This document shows, in pieces, positions 8,155 through 16,821 of a stretch of DNA of 64,000 nucleotides (position 1 is its first letter; each line of letters begins with the position of its first letter). The notes under the pieces are model-generated. The model did not search any database, was not told where the DNA came from, and saw only the letters and a program-made list of their open reading frames with translations. Source of the stretch: Herbaspirillum sp. meg3 (GTDB lineage Bacteria > Pseudomonadota > Gammaproteobacteria > Burkholderiales > Burkholderiaceae_D); NCBI RefSeq assembly GCF_002257565.1, contig NZ_CP022736.1:3658001-3722000 (forward strand). Direction: 5' to 3'. Made by a program: the position numbers and the translations under genes.

Positions 8155-9408
8155 TTACACGTTGTGTTCTCTCAATATCGATGCAGCAGCGGGAGATTTC
8201 TTCCTTGGGAGTGCAACCGGTGGCGGCGCATCAGCGGCCATCTGCTCCTGATATTCCCGTGGCGTGCATCCGAGTTCGCGCTTGAACACGGCGTGCATGT
8301 ATTGCACTGAGGTGAAGCCGCAACTGACGGCGATGTCGGCGACATTGCTGTCGGCCTGTTGCAGCAAGCGCTTGGCGGCATCCAGTTTGAAACGCAGTAT
8401 CTCGTCATGCACGCTGCGCCCCAGTTCGCGGCGGAAGTACCATTCCAGCGAGGAGCGCGAGATGCCGACATAGTCGGCCACCTGCTCTGTCTTGATGCCC
8501 TGGCAGGCGTATTGGCGAATGAAATGCATGGCCTGCATCACGTGGGGATGATTGCGTGCTTCGTGCCGGCTCGATGCCAGCACGTTGATGCCGGCCGGCG
8601 GTACCAGGATGCGCGTGTCGGCAAAGCGTGCGCCATGCAGCATCTGGTGCAGCAGATGCGCCGCCGTACGCCCCATCTCGACCGTTCCCTGAATCACCGA
8701 ACTCAATGGCACCCGCGTCAGGATGCGCGCCAGCGGATCGTTGTCGATACCGATCAGCGCCACTTGCTCGGGCACCGCAATGCCTGCGCACAAACAGGCC
8801 TGCAACAACTGGCGGGCGCGTGCATCAGTCACGGCAATGATGCCGATCGGCTTGGGCAGGCTGCGCACCCAGGCGATCTGCTGCTCGACGGCGGTATCCC
8901 AGGATGGCGCGCTGGTGCCGACGCCGCGATAGATATGTCCCTGAATACCGTCGCGCTGCATCAGCGCTTCGAAGGCTTTTTCGCGCTCCTGAGCCCAGCG
9001 ATTGACGTCGGCCTTGGGCAGGCTGAAGCAGGCAAAATTTTGCAGCCCGGCTTCGATCAGATGATCGTAGGCGAGCTTCACCAGTTTGAAATTGTCGGTC
9101 GCAACGTAGGGAATAGCTTGCGGATAGTCGGCAGCGTCGGCATAGGAGCCGCCAACGGCCACCACCGGCAGGTGTACTCCCGCGAGGGCTTCGCACGTGG
9201 CGGGGTCATCGAAGTCGGCGATGATGCCGTGACCTTGCCAGCGCTCGATGCCTTGCAGGCGGCAGCGAAAGTCTTCCTCCAGGTACAAGTCCCACGAGGC
9301 GCGTGTGCTGGTGAGGTATTCGCCGATGCCGGCGATGATGTCGCGATCGAATATCTTGTTGCCGTTGAACAGTAGCGCGATGCGATGCACGGTCGGTACT
9401 CTTGTCAC
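8155..9408 (-). CDS. xylR: XylR-type D-xylose regulator, AraC family
   Basis: 417 residues: a LacI-like periplasmic-binding sensor domain at about 1-275 (opening VHRIALLFNGNKIFDRDIIAGI), then a C-terminal AraC domain with two helix-turn-helices (QVADYVGISRSSLEWYFRRELG and VADIAVSCGFTSVQYMHAVFKRELG). This architecture is that of E. coli XylR, which binds xylose and activates xylFGH and the catabolic genes. The start is taken as GTG at 9408 with AGGAGA upstream; an ATG six bases upstream runs at once into TGA. It is divergent from xylF over 560 bp. Confidence 0.92.
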   Translation of the reverse strand: MTRVPTVHRIALLFNGNKIFDRDIIAGIGEYLTSTRASWDLYLEEDFRCRLQGIERWQGHGIIADFDDPATCEALAGVHLPVVAVGGSYADAADYPQAIPYVATDNFKLVKLAYDHLIEAGLQNFACFSLPKADVNRWAQEREKAFEALMQRDGIQGHIYRGVGTSAPSWDTAVEQQIAWVRSLPKPIGIIAVTDARARQLLQACLCAGIAVPEQVALIGIDNDPLARILTRVPLSSVIQGTVEMGRTAAHLLHQMLHGARFADTRILVPPAGINVLASSRHEARNHPHVMQAMHFIRQYACQGIKTEQVADYVGISRSSLEWYFRRELGRSVHDEILRFKLDAAKRLLQQADSNVADIAVSCGFTSVQYMHAVFKRELGCTPREYQEQMAADAPPPVALPRKKSPAAASILREHNV

Positions 9409-9968
9409 TTCATAGTCTCCTGATACCCCAACTGCCTTGCCTCACCGACCAACAGGACGGCGACGGCTTCCTCCAACGATCAGCATTTTTTGATTGACGT
9501 TTTGATTAACAAAATGCCATCTATTTTTTTATGACTTGCTTTGGGTTGCTCTGTGTTGCTGGACTTATTCAGCGCCATCAATTGTAACGACGCGTCAGGC
9601 TGGCGTCAGTCCAAATACCGCTTTGTGCAACTGCAATAGAAAGAATCGCTATCCCGGTTGGTGAATTTCGTAATTGTAGACGCCTGTCGCTGGTTGCTAG
9701 TATGGCCCCACATCAAAACCAGCAGGGATCTTCTGCAAGGAAATGATGGCAGAGCAGCAAATGAAAGCAAATGAGCAGCAGATGAGCGGAGCGCCTTCCC
9801 ACCTGAGTTTGCAGGGCGGGACAACGAACCGCTTCATCCTCCCGGCCGGGCGGCGAACCACAAATCAAACCACGAAAAGTCGCCGGTAAAAAATGGAACG
9901 CCAGATTGACGCCGACCATGCACGGGAGCATTCCCCTTAAAAATCATAATGAAACTGGAGACCAGGCA
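9409..9968. promoter_or_regulatory. xylR-xylF divergent control region
   Basis: This 560-bp gene-free stretch must carry the promoters of xylR-galM and xylFGH-xylXBCD. Direct repeats near 9757-9785 are listed separately. I saw no open reading frame with a convincing start and could not assign -35/-10 boxes with confidence. CRP-like or other global sites were not recognised. Confidence 0.6.
9739..9786 (+). promoter_or_regulatory. candidate XylR operator: helically phased direct repeats
   Basis: GCAAATGA occurs at 9757 and 9767 and GCAGATGA at 9778, spacings of 10 and 11 bp; a further GGAAATGA sits at 9739. Direct repeats on one face of the helix suit AraC-family dimers such as XylR. The position, about 190-230 bp before xylF, is compatible with activation only if the transcript start lies well upstream of the gene. 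Binding is inferred. Confidence 0.35.
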
Positions 9969-10985
9969 ATGAACGCAATCCTGAAAAAAAGTGTATTGGC
10001 ATTGATGGCGGTGACTACGATCTCGCTGGTCAGCACAAGCGCCATGGCGGATGCCAAGAATCCGAAGATCGGCTTTTCCATCGATGACCTGCGCGTTGAG
10101 CGCTGGGCGCGCGATCGCGATTTTTTTACCGCAGCCGCAGAAAAGCTGGGCGCAAAGGTCTTCGTCCAGTCGGCCGACGCCAGCGAAGCACGCCAGATCT
10201 CGCAGATCGAAAACCTGATCTCGCGCGGTGTTGACGTGATCGTAATCGTGCCCTTCAACGCGACCGTACTGACCAACACCATCAAGGAAGCCAAGAAGGC
10301 CGGCATCAAGGTGCTGTCGTATGACCGTCTGATCCTCAACGCGGACGTCGACGCCTACATCTCCTTCGACAATGAAAAGGTCGGTGAAATGCAAGCCGAA
10401 GGCGTGGTCAAGGCGCAGTCGAAGGGCAACTTCTATCTGCTGGGCGGCTCGCCGACCGACAACAACGCCAAGATGCTGCGTGAAGGCCAGATGAAGGTGC
10501 TCAAGCCTTACATCGACAAGGGCGACATCAAGATCGTCGGCCAGCAATGGGTGAAGGATTGGAATCCAACCGAAGCCTTGTCCATCGTTGAAAACGCGCT
10601 GACCGCCAACAACAACAAGATCGATGCCATCGTCGCCTCCAACGACGGCACGGCAGGCGGCGCCATCCAGGCGCTGGCTGCGCAAAAGCTGGCCGGTAAG
10701 GTGCCGGTCTCGGGACAAGATGCCGACCTGGCCGCGGTCAAACGCGTGGTCGCCGGCACCCAGACCATGACGGTGTACAAACCCCTCAAGCTGATCGCCA
10801 CGGAAGCCGCCAATCTGTCGGTACATCTGGCCCGCAACGAGAAGCCGGCTTACAACTCGCAATACGACAATGGCTTCAAGAAAGTCGATACGGTGCTGCT
10901 CAAGCCGATTCCTCTGACCAAGGCCAACGTCAACGTACTGGTGGATGACGGCTTCTACACACAAGCGCAAATCAGCGGCAAATAA
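9969..10985 (+). CDS. xylF: D-xylose ABC transporter periplasmic binding protein
   Basis: 338 residues. The start at 9969 (GGAGACC just upstream) begins a Sec signal peptide MNAILKKSVLALMAVTTISL with cleavage near AMA-DA around residue 26. The mature part, KIGFSIDDLRVERWARDRDFF, then GGSPTDNNAKMLREGQMKVL and IVASNDGTAGGAIQAL, is a periplasmic sugar-binding type 1 fold very like E. coli XylF. It delivers xylose to XylGH. First gene of the xylose operon; it is followed by an attenuator-like hairpin, as often found after binding-protein genes. Confidence 0.95.
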   Translation: MNAILKKSVLALMAVTTISLVSTSAMADAKNPKIGFSIDDLRVERWARDRDFFTAAAEKLGAKVFVQSADASEARQISQIENLISRGVDVIVIVPFNATVLTNTIKEAKKAGIKVLSYDRLILNADVDAYISFDNEKVGEMQAEGVVKAQSKGNFYLLGGSPTDNNAKMLREGQMKVLKPYIDKGDIKIVGQQWVKDWNPTEALSIVENALTANNNKIDAIVASNDGTAGGAIQALAAQKLAGKVPVSGQDADLAAVKRVVAGTQTMTVYKPLKLIATEAANLSVHLARNEKPAYNSQYDNGFKKVDTVLLKPIPLTKANVNVLVDDGFYTQAQISGK

Positions 10986-11004
10986 CAAAAACAAGAAGCA
11001 ATCC

Positions 11005-11041
11005 GGGCAGGCCGCAAGCCTGTCCGGCATTGCCGTTTTTT
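11005..11041 (+). terminator. attenuator-like double hairpin between xylF and xylG
   Basis: GGGCAGGC (11005-11012) pairs with GCCTGTCC (11018-11025), and a second small stem CGGCA/TGCCG is followed by six T residues (11035-11040 region). Such elements after a binding-protein gene usually stabilise or partly end the upstream message, giving more XylF than XylGH. Read-through is required for the rest of the operon. Confidence 0.55.
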
Positions 11042-11123
11042 CCTGATTGCAGTTAGCGGTTACGCGTGAATTGTGGCGACCCGGCCACGGCTATTGCGCA
11101 GTTTTTACTCCACGAGAGCATGC

Positions 11124-12677
11124 ATGTCTGAGTACTTGTTAGAAATGAAGGACATCGTCAAGACGTTTGGCGGCGTCCGCGCGCTGAATGGCATCGACAT
11201 CAAGATCAAGGCCGGTGAATGCGTCGGCCTGTGTGGCGAGAATGGCGCCGGCAAGTCGACACTGATGAAAATCCTCTCCGGCGTCTACCCGCACGGCACC
11301 TGGGATGGCGAGATCCTGTGGGATGGCAAGCCGCTGGTGGCGCACTCGGTGCGCGACACGGAAGCGGCCGGTATCGTCATCATCCATCAGGAACTGATGC
11401 TGGTGCCCGAACTGTCGGTGGCGGAAAATATTTTCATGGGCCATGAACTGACACTGCGCGGCGGCCGCATGAATTATCCGGCCATGTATCACCGCGCCGA
11501 AGAACTCATGCGCGAGCTAAACATGCCCGACATCAACGTCGCCCTGCCGGTCATGCAATACGGCGGCGGCCATCAGCAACTGGTGGAAATCGCCAAGGCG
11601 CTCAACAAGAAGGCGCGCCTGCTGATCCTCGATGAGCCTTCCTCGTCGCTGACCTCATCGGAGATCGCGGTTCTGCTCAAGATCATCAAAGACCTCAAGG
11701 CCAAGGGCGTGGCCTGCGTCTATATCTCGCACAAGCTCGATGAAGTGGCGGAGGTATGCGACACCATTTCCGTAATCCGCGACGGCAAGCACATCGCCAC
11801 CACGCCGATGCAAGCGCTGGATGTAGACCAGATCATCACGCAGATGGTCGGCCGCGAAATCACAACCATGTATCCGACCCGCGACCACGAGATCGGCGAA
11901 GTGATTTTTGAAGCGCGCCATGTCACCTGCTTCGACGTCGACAATCCCAAACGCAAGCGCGTCGACGATGTGTCCTTTTCGGTGCGTCGCGGTGAAATTC
12001 TCGGCATCGCCGGACTGGTCGGCGCCGGGCGCACGGAACTGGTGTCGGCCTTGTTCGGCGCCTATCCTGGCCGTCATGAAGGCGAAGTGTTCATGCATGG
12101 CGCCAAGGTCGATACCGCGACGCCGCTCAAGTCGATTCGCCTGGGTCTGTGCATGGTGCCGGAAGATCGCAAGCAGCACGGTATCGTGCCGGACCTCAGC
12201 GTCGGCCAGAACATCACGCTGACGGTGCTCAACGACTTCTCGCGCCGCACCCGCATCGACGCCGAGTCCGAACTGAAGACCGTGCAGGACGAGATCGGAC
12301 GCATGCAGCTGAAGACTTCCAGCCCTTTCCTGCCGATCACGGGACTGTCGGGAGGCAATCAGCAAAAGGCAGTGCTGGCCAAGATGCTGCTGGCGCGGCC
12401 GAAGGTGCTGATCCTCGACGAGCCGACACGCGGTGTCGACGTCGGCGCCAAGGCAGAAATCTACCGGCTCATTTCAGAACTGGCCAGACAAGGCGTGGCC
12501 GTGATCATGGTGTCGTCCGAACTGGCGGAAGTGCTGGGCGTGTCCGATCGCGTGCTGGTCATCGGCGAAGGCAAGCTGCGCGGCGATTTCGTCAATCAGG
12601 ATCTGACGCAAGAGATGGTGCTGGCGGCGGCCATCAACCAATCGCCGCAGCACCGCACCTTGCAAGCCACCGCATAA
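11124..12677 (+). CDS. xylG: D-xylose ABC transporter ATP-binding protein
   Basis: 517 residues with two ABC cassettes, as usual for sugar importers of the XylG/RbsA type. Cassette 1 has Walker A GENGAGKST, signature YGGGHQQLVEIAKAL and Walker B LLILDEPSSSLT. Cassette 2 has the degenerate GLVGAGRTE P-loop, LSGGNQQKAVLAKML and VLILDEPTRGVD. The ATG at 11124 (MSEYLLEMKDIVKTF) is preferred to one at 11073, which would add 17 residues unlike the family. It powers xylose uptake with XylH. Confidence 0.94.
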   Translation: MSEYLLEMKDIVKTFGGVRALNGIDIKIKAGECVGLCGENGAGKSTLMKILSGVYPHGTWDGEILWDGKPLVAHSVRDTEAAGIVIIHQELMLVPELSVAENIFMGHELTLRGGRMNYPAMYHRAEELMRELNMPDINVALPVMQYGGGHQQLVEIAKALNKKARLLILDEPSSSLTSSEIAVLLKIIKDLKAKGVACVYISHKLDEVAEVCDTISVIRDGKHIATTPMQALDVDQIITQMVGREITTMYPTRDHEIGEVIFEARHVTCFDVDNPKRKRVDDVSFSVRRGEILGIAGLVGAGRTELVSALFGAYPGRHEGEVFMHGAKVDTATPLKSIRLGLCMVPEDRKQHGIVPDLSVGQNITLTVLNDFSRRTRIDAESELKTVQDEIGRMQLKTSSPFLPITGLSGGNQQKAVLAKMLLARPKVLILDEPTRGVDVGAKAEIYRLISELARQGVAVIMVSSELAEVLGVSDRVLVIGEGKLRGDFVNQDLTQEMVLAAAINQSPQHRTLQATA

Positions 12678-12702
12678 GTAAAACAACCTGGAATCAATCC
12701 GT

Positions 12703-13851
12703 ATGAACTCTCTTAGCTCGACCAACATCAAGCAGCTGTTCAGCCGCTACAAAATCATGGCGCTGCTCATCGCCATCGCCATCATCTGGGCTTTCTTCAG
12801 CTGGAAGACCGAAGGTGGATTCGTGACGCCGCGCAACCTCTCCAATCTGCTGCGCCAGATGTCGGTGACCGGCATCCTCGCCTGCGGCATGGTGCTGGTG
12901 ATCATCGCCGGAGAGATTGATCTCTCGGTCGGCTCCCTGCTGGGCCTGCTCGGCGGCATCGCGGCGATCATGGATGTCACCTATCACCTGCCGCTGCCGA
13001 TCAATCTGGCGCTGGTCTTGCTGTGCGGCCTGGCGCTGGGCTTGTTCAACGGCTACCTGACGGCGTACATGCGCATCCCCTCGTTCATCGTCGGTCTCGG
13101 CGGCATGCTGGCGTTTCGCGGTGTGCTGCTGGGCGTGACGGGCGGCCTGACGATTGCGCCTGTATCCAGCGAGCTGGTTTATCTGGGACAAGGCTATCTG
13201 CCGCAACAACTGGGCGTGGCGCTGGTGATCGTGCTGTTCGTCCTGGCGCTGGTGTTGACCTGGCGTCAGCGCGTCAACCGAGTGCGTCACTCACTGCCGG
13301 TGCATGCGCTGTGGCGCGACGCGGTGAAGGTGCTGATCATCGGCGGCGTGCTGCTGGCTTTTGTGCGTACGCTCAACAGCTACGACGGCATCCCGGTGCC
13401 GGTGTTGTTGCTGCTGGCCTTGCTCGGTCTGTTCAGCTACATCACGACGCAGACGGTGTTTGGCCGCCGCATCTATTCGGTCGGCAGCAACATGGAAGCG
13501 ACGCGGTTGTCGGGCGTCAACGTGCAGTCGGTGAAGCTGTGGGTGTTCGGCATCATGGGCGTGATGTGCGCACTCGCCGGCCTGGTCAATACGGCGCGTC
13601 TGGCGGCGGGTTCGCCCTCGTCGGGCAGCATGGGAGAACTGGACGCCATCGCAGCCTGCTTCATCGGCGGCACCTCCATGCGCGGCGGATCGGGAACCAT
13701 CTACGGCGCGCTGATCGGTGCGCTGGTAATGGCGAGTCTGGACAACGGCATGTCGATGCTCGATGTCGGCACCTACTGGCAGATGATCGTCAAGGGCAGC
13801 ATTCTGATGCTCGCAGTGTGGGTGGACGTCAGCACCCGTTCCGGACGCTAA
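12703..13851 (+). CDS. xylH: D-xylose ABC transporter permease
   Basis: 382 residues, an integral inner-membrane protein with about ten hydrophobic segments. The stretch MVLVIIAGEIDLSVGSLLGLLGG is the hallmark of BPD_transp_2 sugar permeases, and the late GSGTIYGALIGALVMASLDNGMSMLDVG matches XylH. It forms the channel for XylF-delivered xylose. It begins 25 bp after xylG. Confidence 0.94.
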   Translation: MNSLSSTNIKQLFSRYKIMALLIAIAIIWAFFSWKTEGGFVTPRNLSNLLRQMSVTGILACGMVLVIIAGEIDLSVGSLLGLLGGIAAIMDVTYHLPLPINLALVLLCGLALGLFNGYLTAYMRIPSFIVGLGGMLAFRGVLLGVTGGLTIAPVSSELVYLGQGYLPQQLGVALVIVLFVLALVLTWRQRVNRVRHSLPVHALWRDAVKVLIIGGVLLAFVRTLNSYDGIPVPVLLLLALLGLFSYITTQTVFGRRIYSVGSNMEATRLSGVNVQSVKLWVFGIMGVMCALAGLVNTARLAAGSPSSGSMGELDAIAACFIGGTSMRGGSGTIYGALIGALVMASLDNGMSMLDVGTYWQMIVKGSILMLAVWVDVSTRSGR

Positions 13852-13910
13852 GCGCACTCAGCGTAATGACCGCGCTGAAATCAATACGACTATTTACACA
13901 GGAAAGTGCT

Positions 13911-15134
13911 ATGCAATCTTCGATGCCATCTATTCAGGCACAAGCGGTTTTACCCGCAGACCTGTCCGATGCCTTGCTGGTCGGACGCGTCTGGCGAAAC
14001 AGCAAAATCAATGGCCCCTGCGTGGTCGTGGTTCGCCGTGGCGAGGTGTTCGACATCACTGCCACCGCACCGACATCGGCGGATTTGCTGGACGCCGACG
14101 ACTTGTTGGCGCTGGCGCGCCACGCGCCGGGCGAGTCGCTGGGCAGCGTGGCCGATCTGGTCCGCGATGCGCTTGATCCCTTTTCAGACAAGCGGTTGCC
14201 ACGACTGCTGGCGCCTTGCGACATTCAACCGATCAAAGCCTGCGGCGTGACCTTTGCGGTCAGTATGCTGGAGCGCGTGATCGAAGAAAAAGCCGCAGGC
14301 GACGCCAGCCGCGCGGAGTCGCTGCGCAAGGAGCTGCAAGCGAGTATCGGTACCGACCTGTCGGCGATCCGGCCGGGTTCGGAAGCGGCGATGAAGCTGA
14401 AGCAGGAACTGCTCAAACGCGACGCCTGGTCGCAATACATGGAAGTCGGTATCGGCCCGGATGCAGAAGTGTTCTCCAAGTCGCAGGCCATGTCGGCAGT
14501 CGGACTGGGCGCCGAAGTCGGCCTGCATCCCGAATCGCAATGGAACAATCCCGAGCCGGAGATCGTACTGGCCGTGAACAGCCGCGGAGAAGCCGTCGGC
14601 GCCACGCTGGGCAACGACGTCAACCTGCGCGACATCGAGGGCCGTAGCGCCCTGCTGCTGGGCAAGGCCAAGGACAACAACGGCTCATGCGCCATCGGCC
14701 CTTTCATCCGCCTGTTCGATGAGCGCTTCACCATCGATACCGTGCGTCAGGCGGAAGTCACCTTGCTGATCGAAGGCGAGGACGACGGATTCCGCCTGAA
14801 CGGCGCCAGCTTCATGCGCGAGATCAGCCGCGATCCGCTCGATCTGGTGGCGCAGACCTGCGGCGCGCATCATCAGTATCCGGACGGTTTCCTGCTGTTT
14901 CTCGGCACCATGTTCTCGCCGATCAAGGATCGCGATGCAGCCGGTTCAGGCTTTACCCATCATCTGGGCGACCGCGTCACCATCGCCAGTCCGGCGCTGG
15001 GTGCATTGGTCAACCGCGTGCAGCGCTGCGACGCCATCGCACCGTGGACCTTTGGTATCCGAGCCCTCTATCACCATCTTGCCGGGCGTGGCCTGGCGGG
15101 AACTTCGCCATCTTCCAGGAGTGCATCAGCATGA
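13911..15134 (+). CDS. xylX: 2-keto-3-deoxy-D-xylonate dehydratase, FAH superfamily (XylX)
   Basis: 407 residues from an ATG preceded by CAGGAAAG. The C-terminal half is a fumarylacetoacetate-hydrolase fold with metal-binding PEPEIVLAVNSRGE, LGNDVNLRDIEGR and KAKDNNGSCAIGPF. It resembles Caulobacter XylX, which dehydrates 2-keto-3-deoxy-xylonate to alpha-ketoglutarate semialdehyde. The operon context (xylB, xylC and xylD follow) supports this over other FAH members such as L-arabinonate-pathway AraD1. The last residues GTSPSSRSASA are unlike a usual FAH end and run into xylB with an ATGA overlap. Confidence 0.85.
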   Translation: MQSSMPSIQAQAVLPADLSDALLVGRVWRNSKINGPCVVVVRRGEVFDITATAPTSADLLDADDLLALARHAPGESLGSVADLVRDALDPFSDKRLPRLLAPCDIQPIKACGVTFAVSMLERVIEEKAAGDASRAESLRKELQASIGTDLSAIRPGSEAAMKLKQELLKRDAWSQYMEVGIGPDAEVFSKSQAMSAVGLGAEVGLHPESQWNNPEPEIVLAVNSRGEAVGATLGNDVNLRDIEGRSALLLGKAKDNNGSCAIGPFIRLFDERFTIDTVRQAEVTLLIEGEDDGFRLNGASFMREISRDPLDLVAQTCGAHHQYPDGFLLFLGTMFSPIKDRDAAGSGFTHHLGDRVTIASPALGALVNRVQRCDAIAPWTFGIRALYHHLAGRGLAGTSPSSRSASA

Positions 15135-15940
15135 CCGTATCAGTTCAAACCGCGCCGGCCCCATCCACTCCCGTGGAACACGCCATTTATCGCAGTCTGG
15201 CCGGCAAGCGGGTCGTCATCACCGGCGGCGGCACCGGCATCGGTGCGGCGCTGGTGGAGGCCTTTGCCGGACAAGGGGCGCAGGTATTCTTCCTCGATAT
15301 CGCGCTGGAAGAATCGCGCGCGCTGGAAGAATCGCTGAAACATTCTGCGCTGCCGCCGACCTTCCTGCATTGCGACCTGCTCGATCTGGATGCGCTGGCG
15401 GCGACCTTCGTCGGTATCGAAAAAATGGCCGGCACCGTCGATATCCTGATCAACAACGCCGCCAACGATGACCGTCACAAGATCGCTGATGTCAGCCCGG
15501 CATATTGGGATCAGCGCATGGCGGTCAACCTGCGCCATCAGTTCTTCTGTGCGCAGGCGGTGACGCCGGGCATGCGCGAGCAAGGCCGTGGCGTGATTCT
15601 CAATTTCGGTTCGATTTCCTGGCATCTGGCTTTGCCGAGCCTGACGCTGTACATGACGGCCAAGGCGGCGATCGAAGGTCTCACACGCGGTCTGGCGCGC
15701 GACCTCGGCCCGCATGGCATCCGGGTCAACTGCATCATCCCCGGCGCAGTGCGCACGCCGCGCCAGATGCGTCTGTGGCACAGCCCGGAAGAAGAAGCAA
15801 AAATCCTCGCCGCGCAATGTCTGTACGAACGCGTGGAACCGCATGACGTCGCCGCGCTGGCGTTGTTTCTGGCGTCCGACAGCGCGGCCAAATGTTCCGG
15901 CCGCGATTACTTCGTCGACGCCGGCTGGTACGGCGCATGA
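15131..15940 (+). CDS. xylB: NAD-dependent D-xylose 1-dehydrogenase, SDR family (XylB)
   Basis: 269 residues, classical short-chain dehydrogenase: Rossmann GGGTGIG near residue 37, NNAANDDRHKIADV, catalytic Ser in FGSISWHLALPSL, and YMTAKAAIEG with the Tyr-x3-Lys pair. NDDRHK, NLRH and the ending YFVDAGWYGA closely match Caulobacter XylB, which oxidises xylose to xylonolactone. The start ATG at 15131 overlaps the xylX stop. L-arabinose could also be a substrate. Confidence 0.9.
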   Translation: MTVSVQTAPAPSTPVEHAIYRSLAGKRVVITGGGTGIGAALVEAFAGQGAQVFFLDIALEESRALEESLKHSALPPTFLHCDLLDLDALAATFVGIEKMAGTVDILINNAANDDRHKIADVSPAYWDQRMAVNLRHQFFCAQAVTPGMREQGRGVILNFGSISWHLALPSLTLYMTAKAAIEGLTRGLARDLGPHGIRVNCIIPGAVRTPRQMRLWHSPEEEAKILAAQCLYERVEPHDVAALALFLASDSAAKCSGRDYFVDAGWYGA

Positions 15941-16821
15941 CTGCCTCGGTGCCCGTCTGTGTCTGGCCGGTCGGCGCCGAACTGGGCGAGGGCCCGATCT
16001 GGCACGCGCAGGACAAGGCGGTCTATTTCGTCGATATCAAGGGCAAGGCGATCCATCGCTGTGCCGCCGATGGCAGTCAGCGTCAAAGCTGGCCGACACC
16101 ACATGCGCCGGGATTCATCGCGCCCTGTGACGACGGCGGTTTTATCTGCGGACTGCAAGGCGGTCTCTACCGATTCAACCGGGACAGCAACGACTTCTCG
16201 CTGATTCAGCCGGTGGAACAACACTTGCCCGGCAACCGCGTCAACGATGGTTTCGTCGACGGCCAGGGGCGGCTCTGGTTCGGCACGATGGACAATGAGG
16301 AGAGCCGCCCCAGCGGCGTGCTGTATCGATGGGAGCGGTCACGCGGGATGCAGGCGCAGGATCGCGGCTATGTCATCACCAACGGTCCGGCCATGAGTCC
16401 GGACGGAAAAACGCTCTATCACACGGACACATTGCAGCGAACGGTATATGCTTTCGATGTCGACGCTGCAGGAACACTGTCACGCAAGCGTCCGTTTGCA
16501 CATATCGAAGGCACCGGTTATCCCGATGGCATGGCTGTCGATGCCGAGGGTTTTCTGTGGGTCGCCTTGTTCGGCGGGTGGCGCATAGAGCGCTTCTCGC
16601 CGTCCGGCGAGCTGGCGGGAGTCATTCCCTTCCCTTGCGCCAATGTGACCAAACTGGTCTTCGGCGGAAACGATTTGCGGACGGTTCATGTCACAACAGC
16701 ATGGAAAGGTCTGTCGTCTGAAGAGCGGGCAAGGCAGCCGCTCGCGGGTGGACTGTTTTCCTTCATCGCCGACACGCCGGGCCTGGCTCAACATCACCTA
16801 TCAACTGAGGTAAAGAAGTGA
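15937..16821 (+). CDS. xylC: xylono-1,5-lactonase, SMP-30/gluconolactonase family (XylC)
   Basis: 294 residues forming a six-bladed propeller of the SMP-30/regucalcin family. Metal ligands are visible: the Glu of ELGEGPIWH, the Asn of NRVNDGFVDGQGR, the Asn in VITNGPAMSPDGK and the Asp of GYPDGMAVDAEG. It hydrolyses xylonolactone to xylonate. The start overlaps the xylB stop (ATGA) and its own stop overlaps the GTG of xylD, so expression is tightly coupled. Confidence 0.9.
   Translation: MTASVPVCVWPVGAELGEGPIWHAQDKAVYFVDIKGKAIHRCAADGSQRQSWPTPHAPGFIAPCDDGGFICGLQGGLYRFNRDSNDFSLIQPVEQHLPGNRVNDGFVDGQGRLWFGTMDNEESRPSGVLYRWERSRGMQAQDRGYVITNGPAMSPDGKTLYHTDTLQRTVYAFDVDAAGTLSRKRPFAHIEGTGYPDGMAVDAEGFLWVALFGGWRIERFSPSGELAGVIPFPCANVTKLVFGGNDLRTVHVTTAWKGLSSEERARQPLAGGLFSFIADTPGLAQHHLSTEVKK

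Noticed and set aside
13023..13910. N-terminal extension joining xylH and xylX in one 703-codon frame
   Set aside because: The first 296 codons run in the wrong frame of xylH and read as Arg/Gly-rich shadow sequence. The ATG at 13911 with its ribosome binding site is the start.
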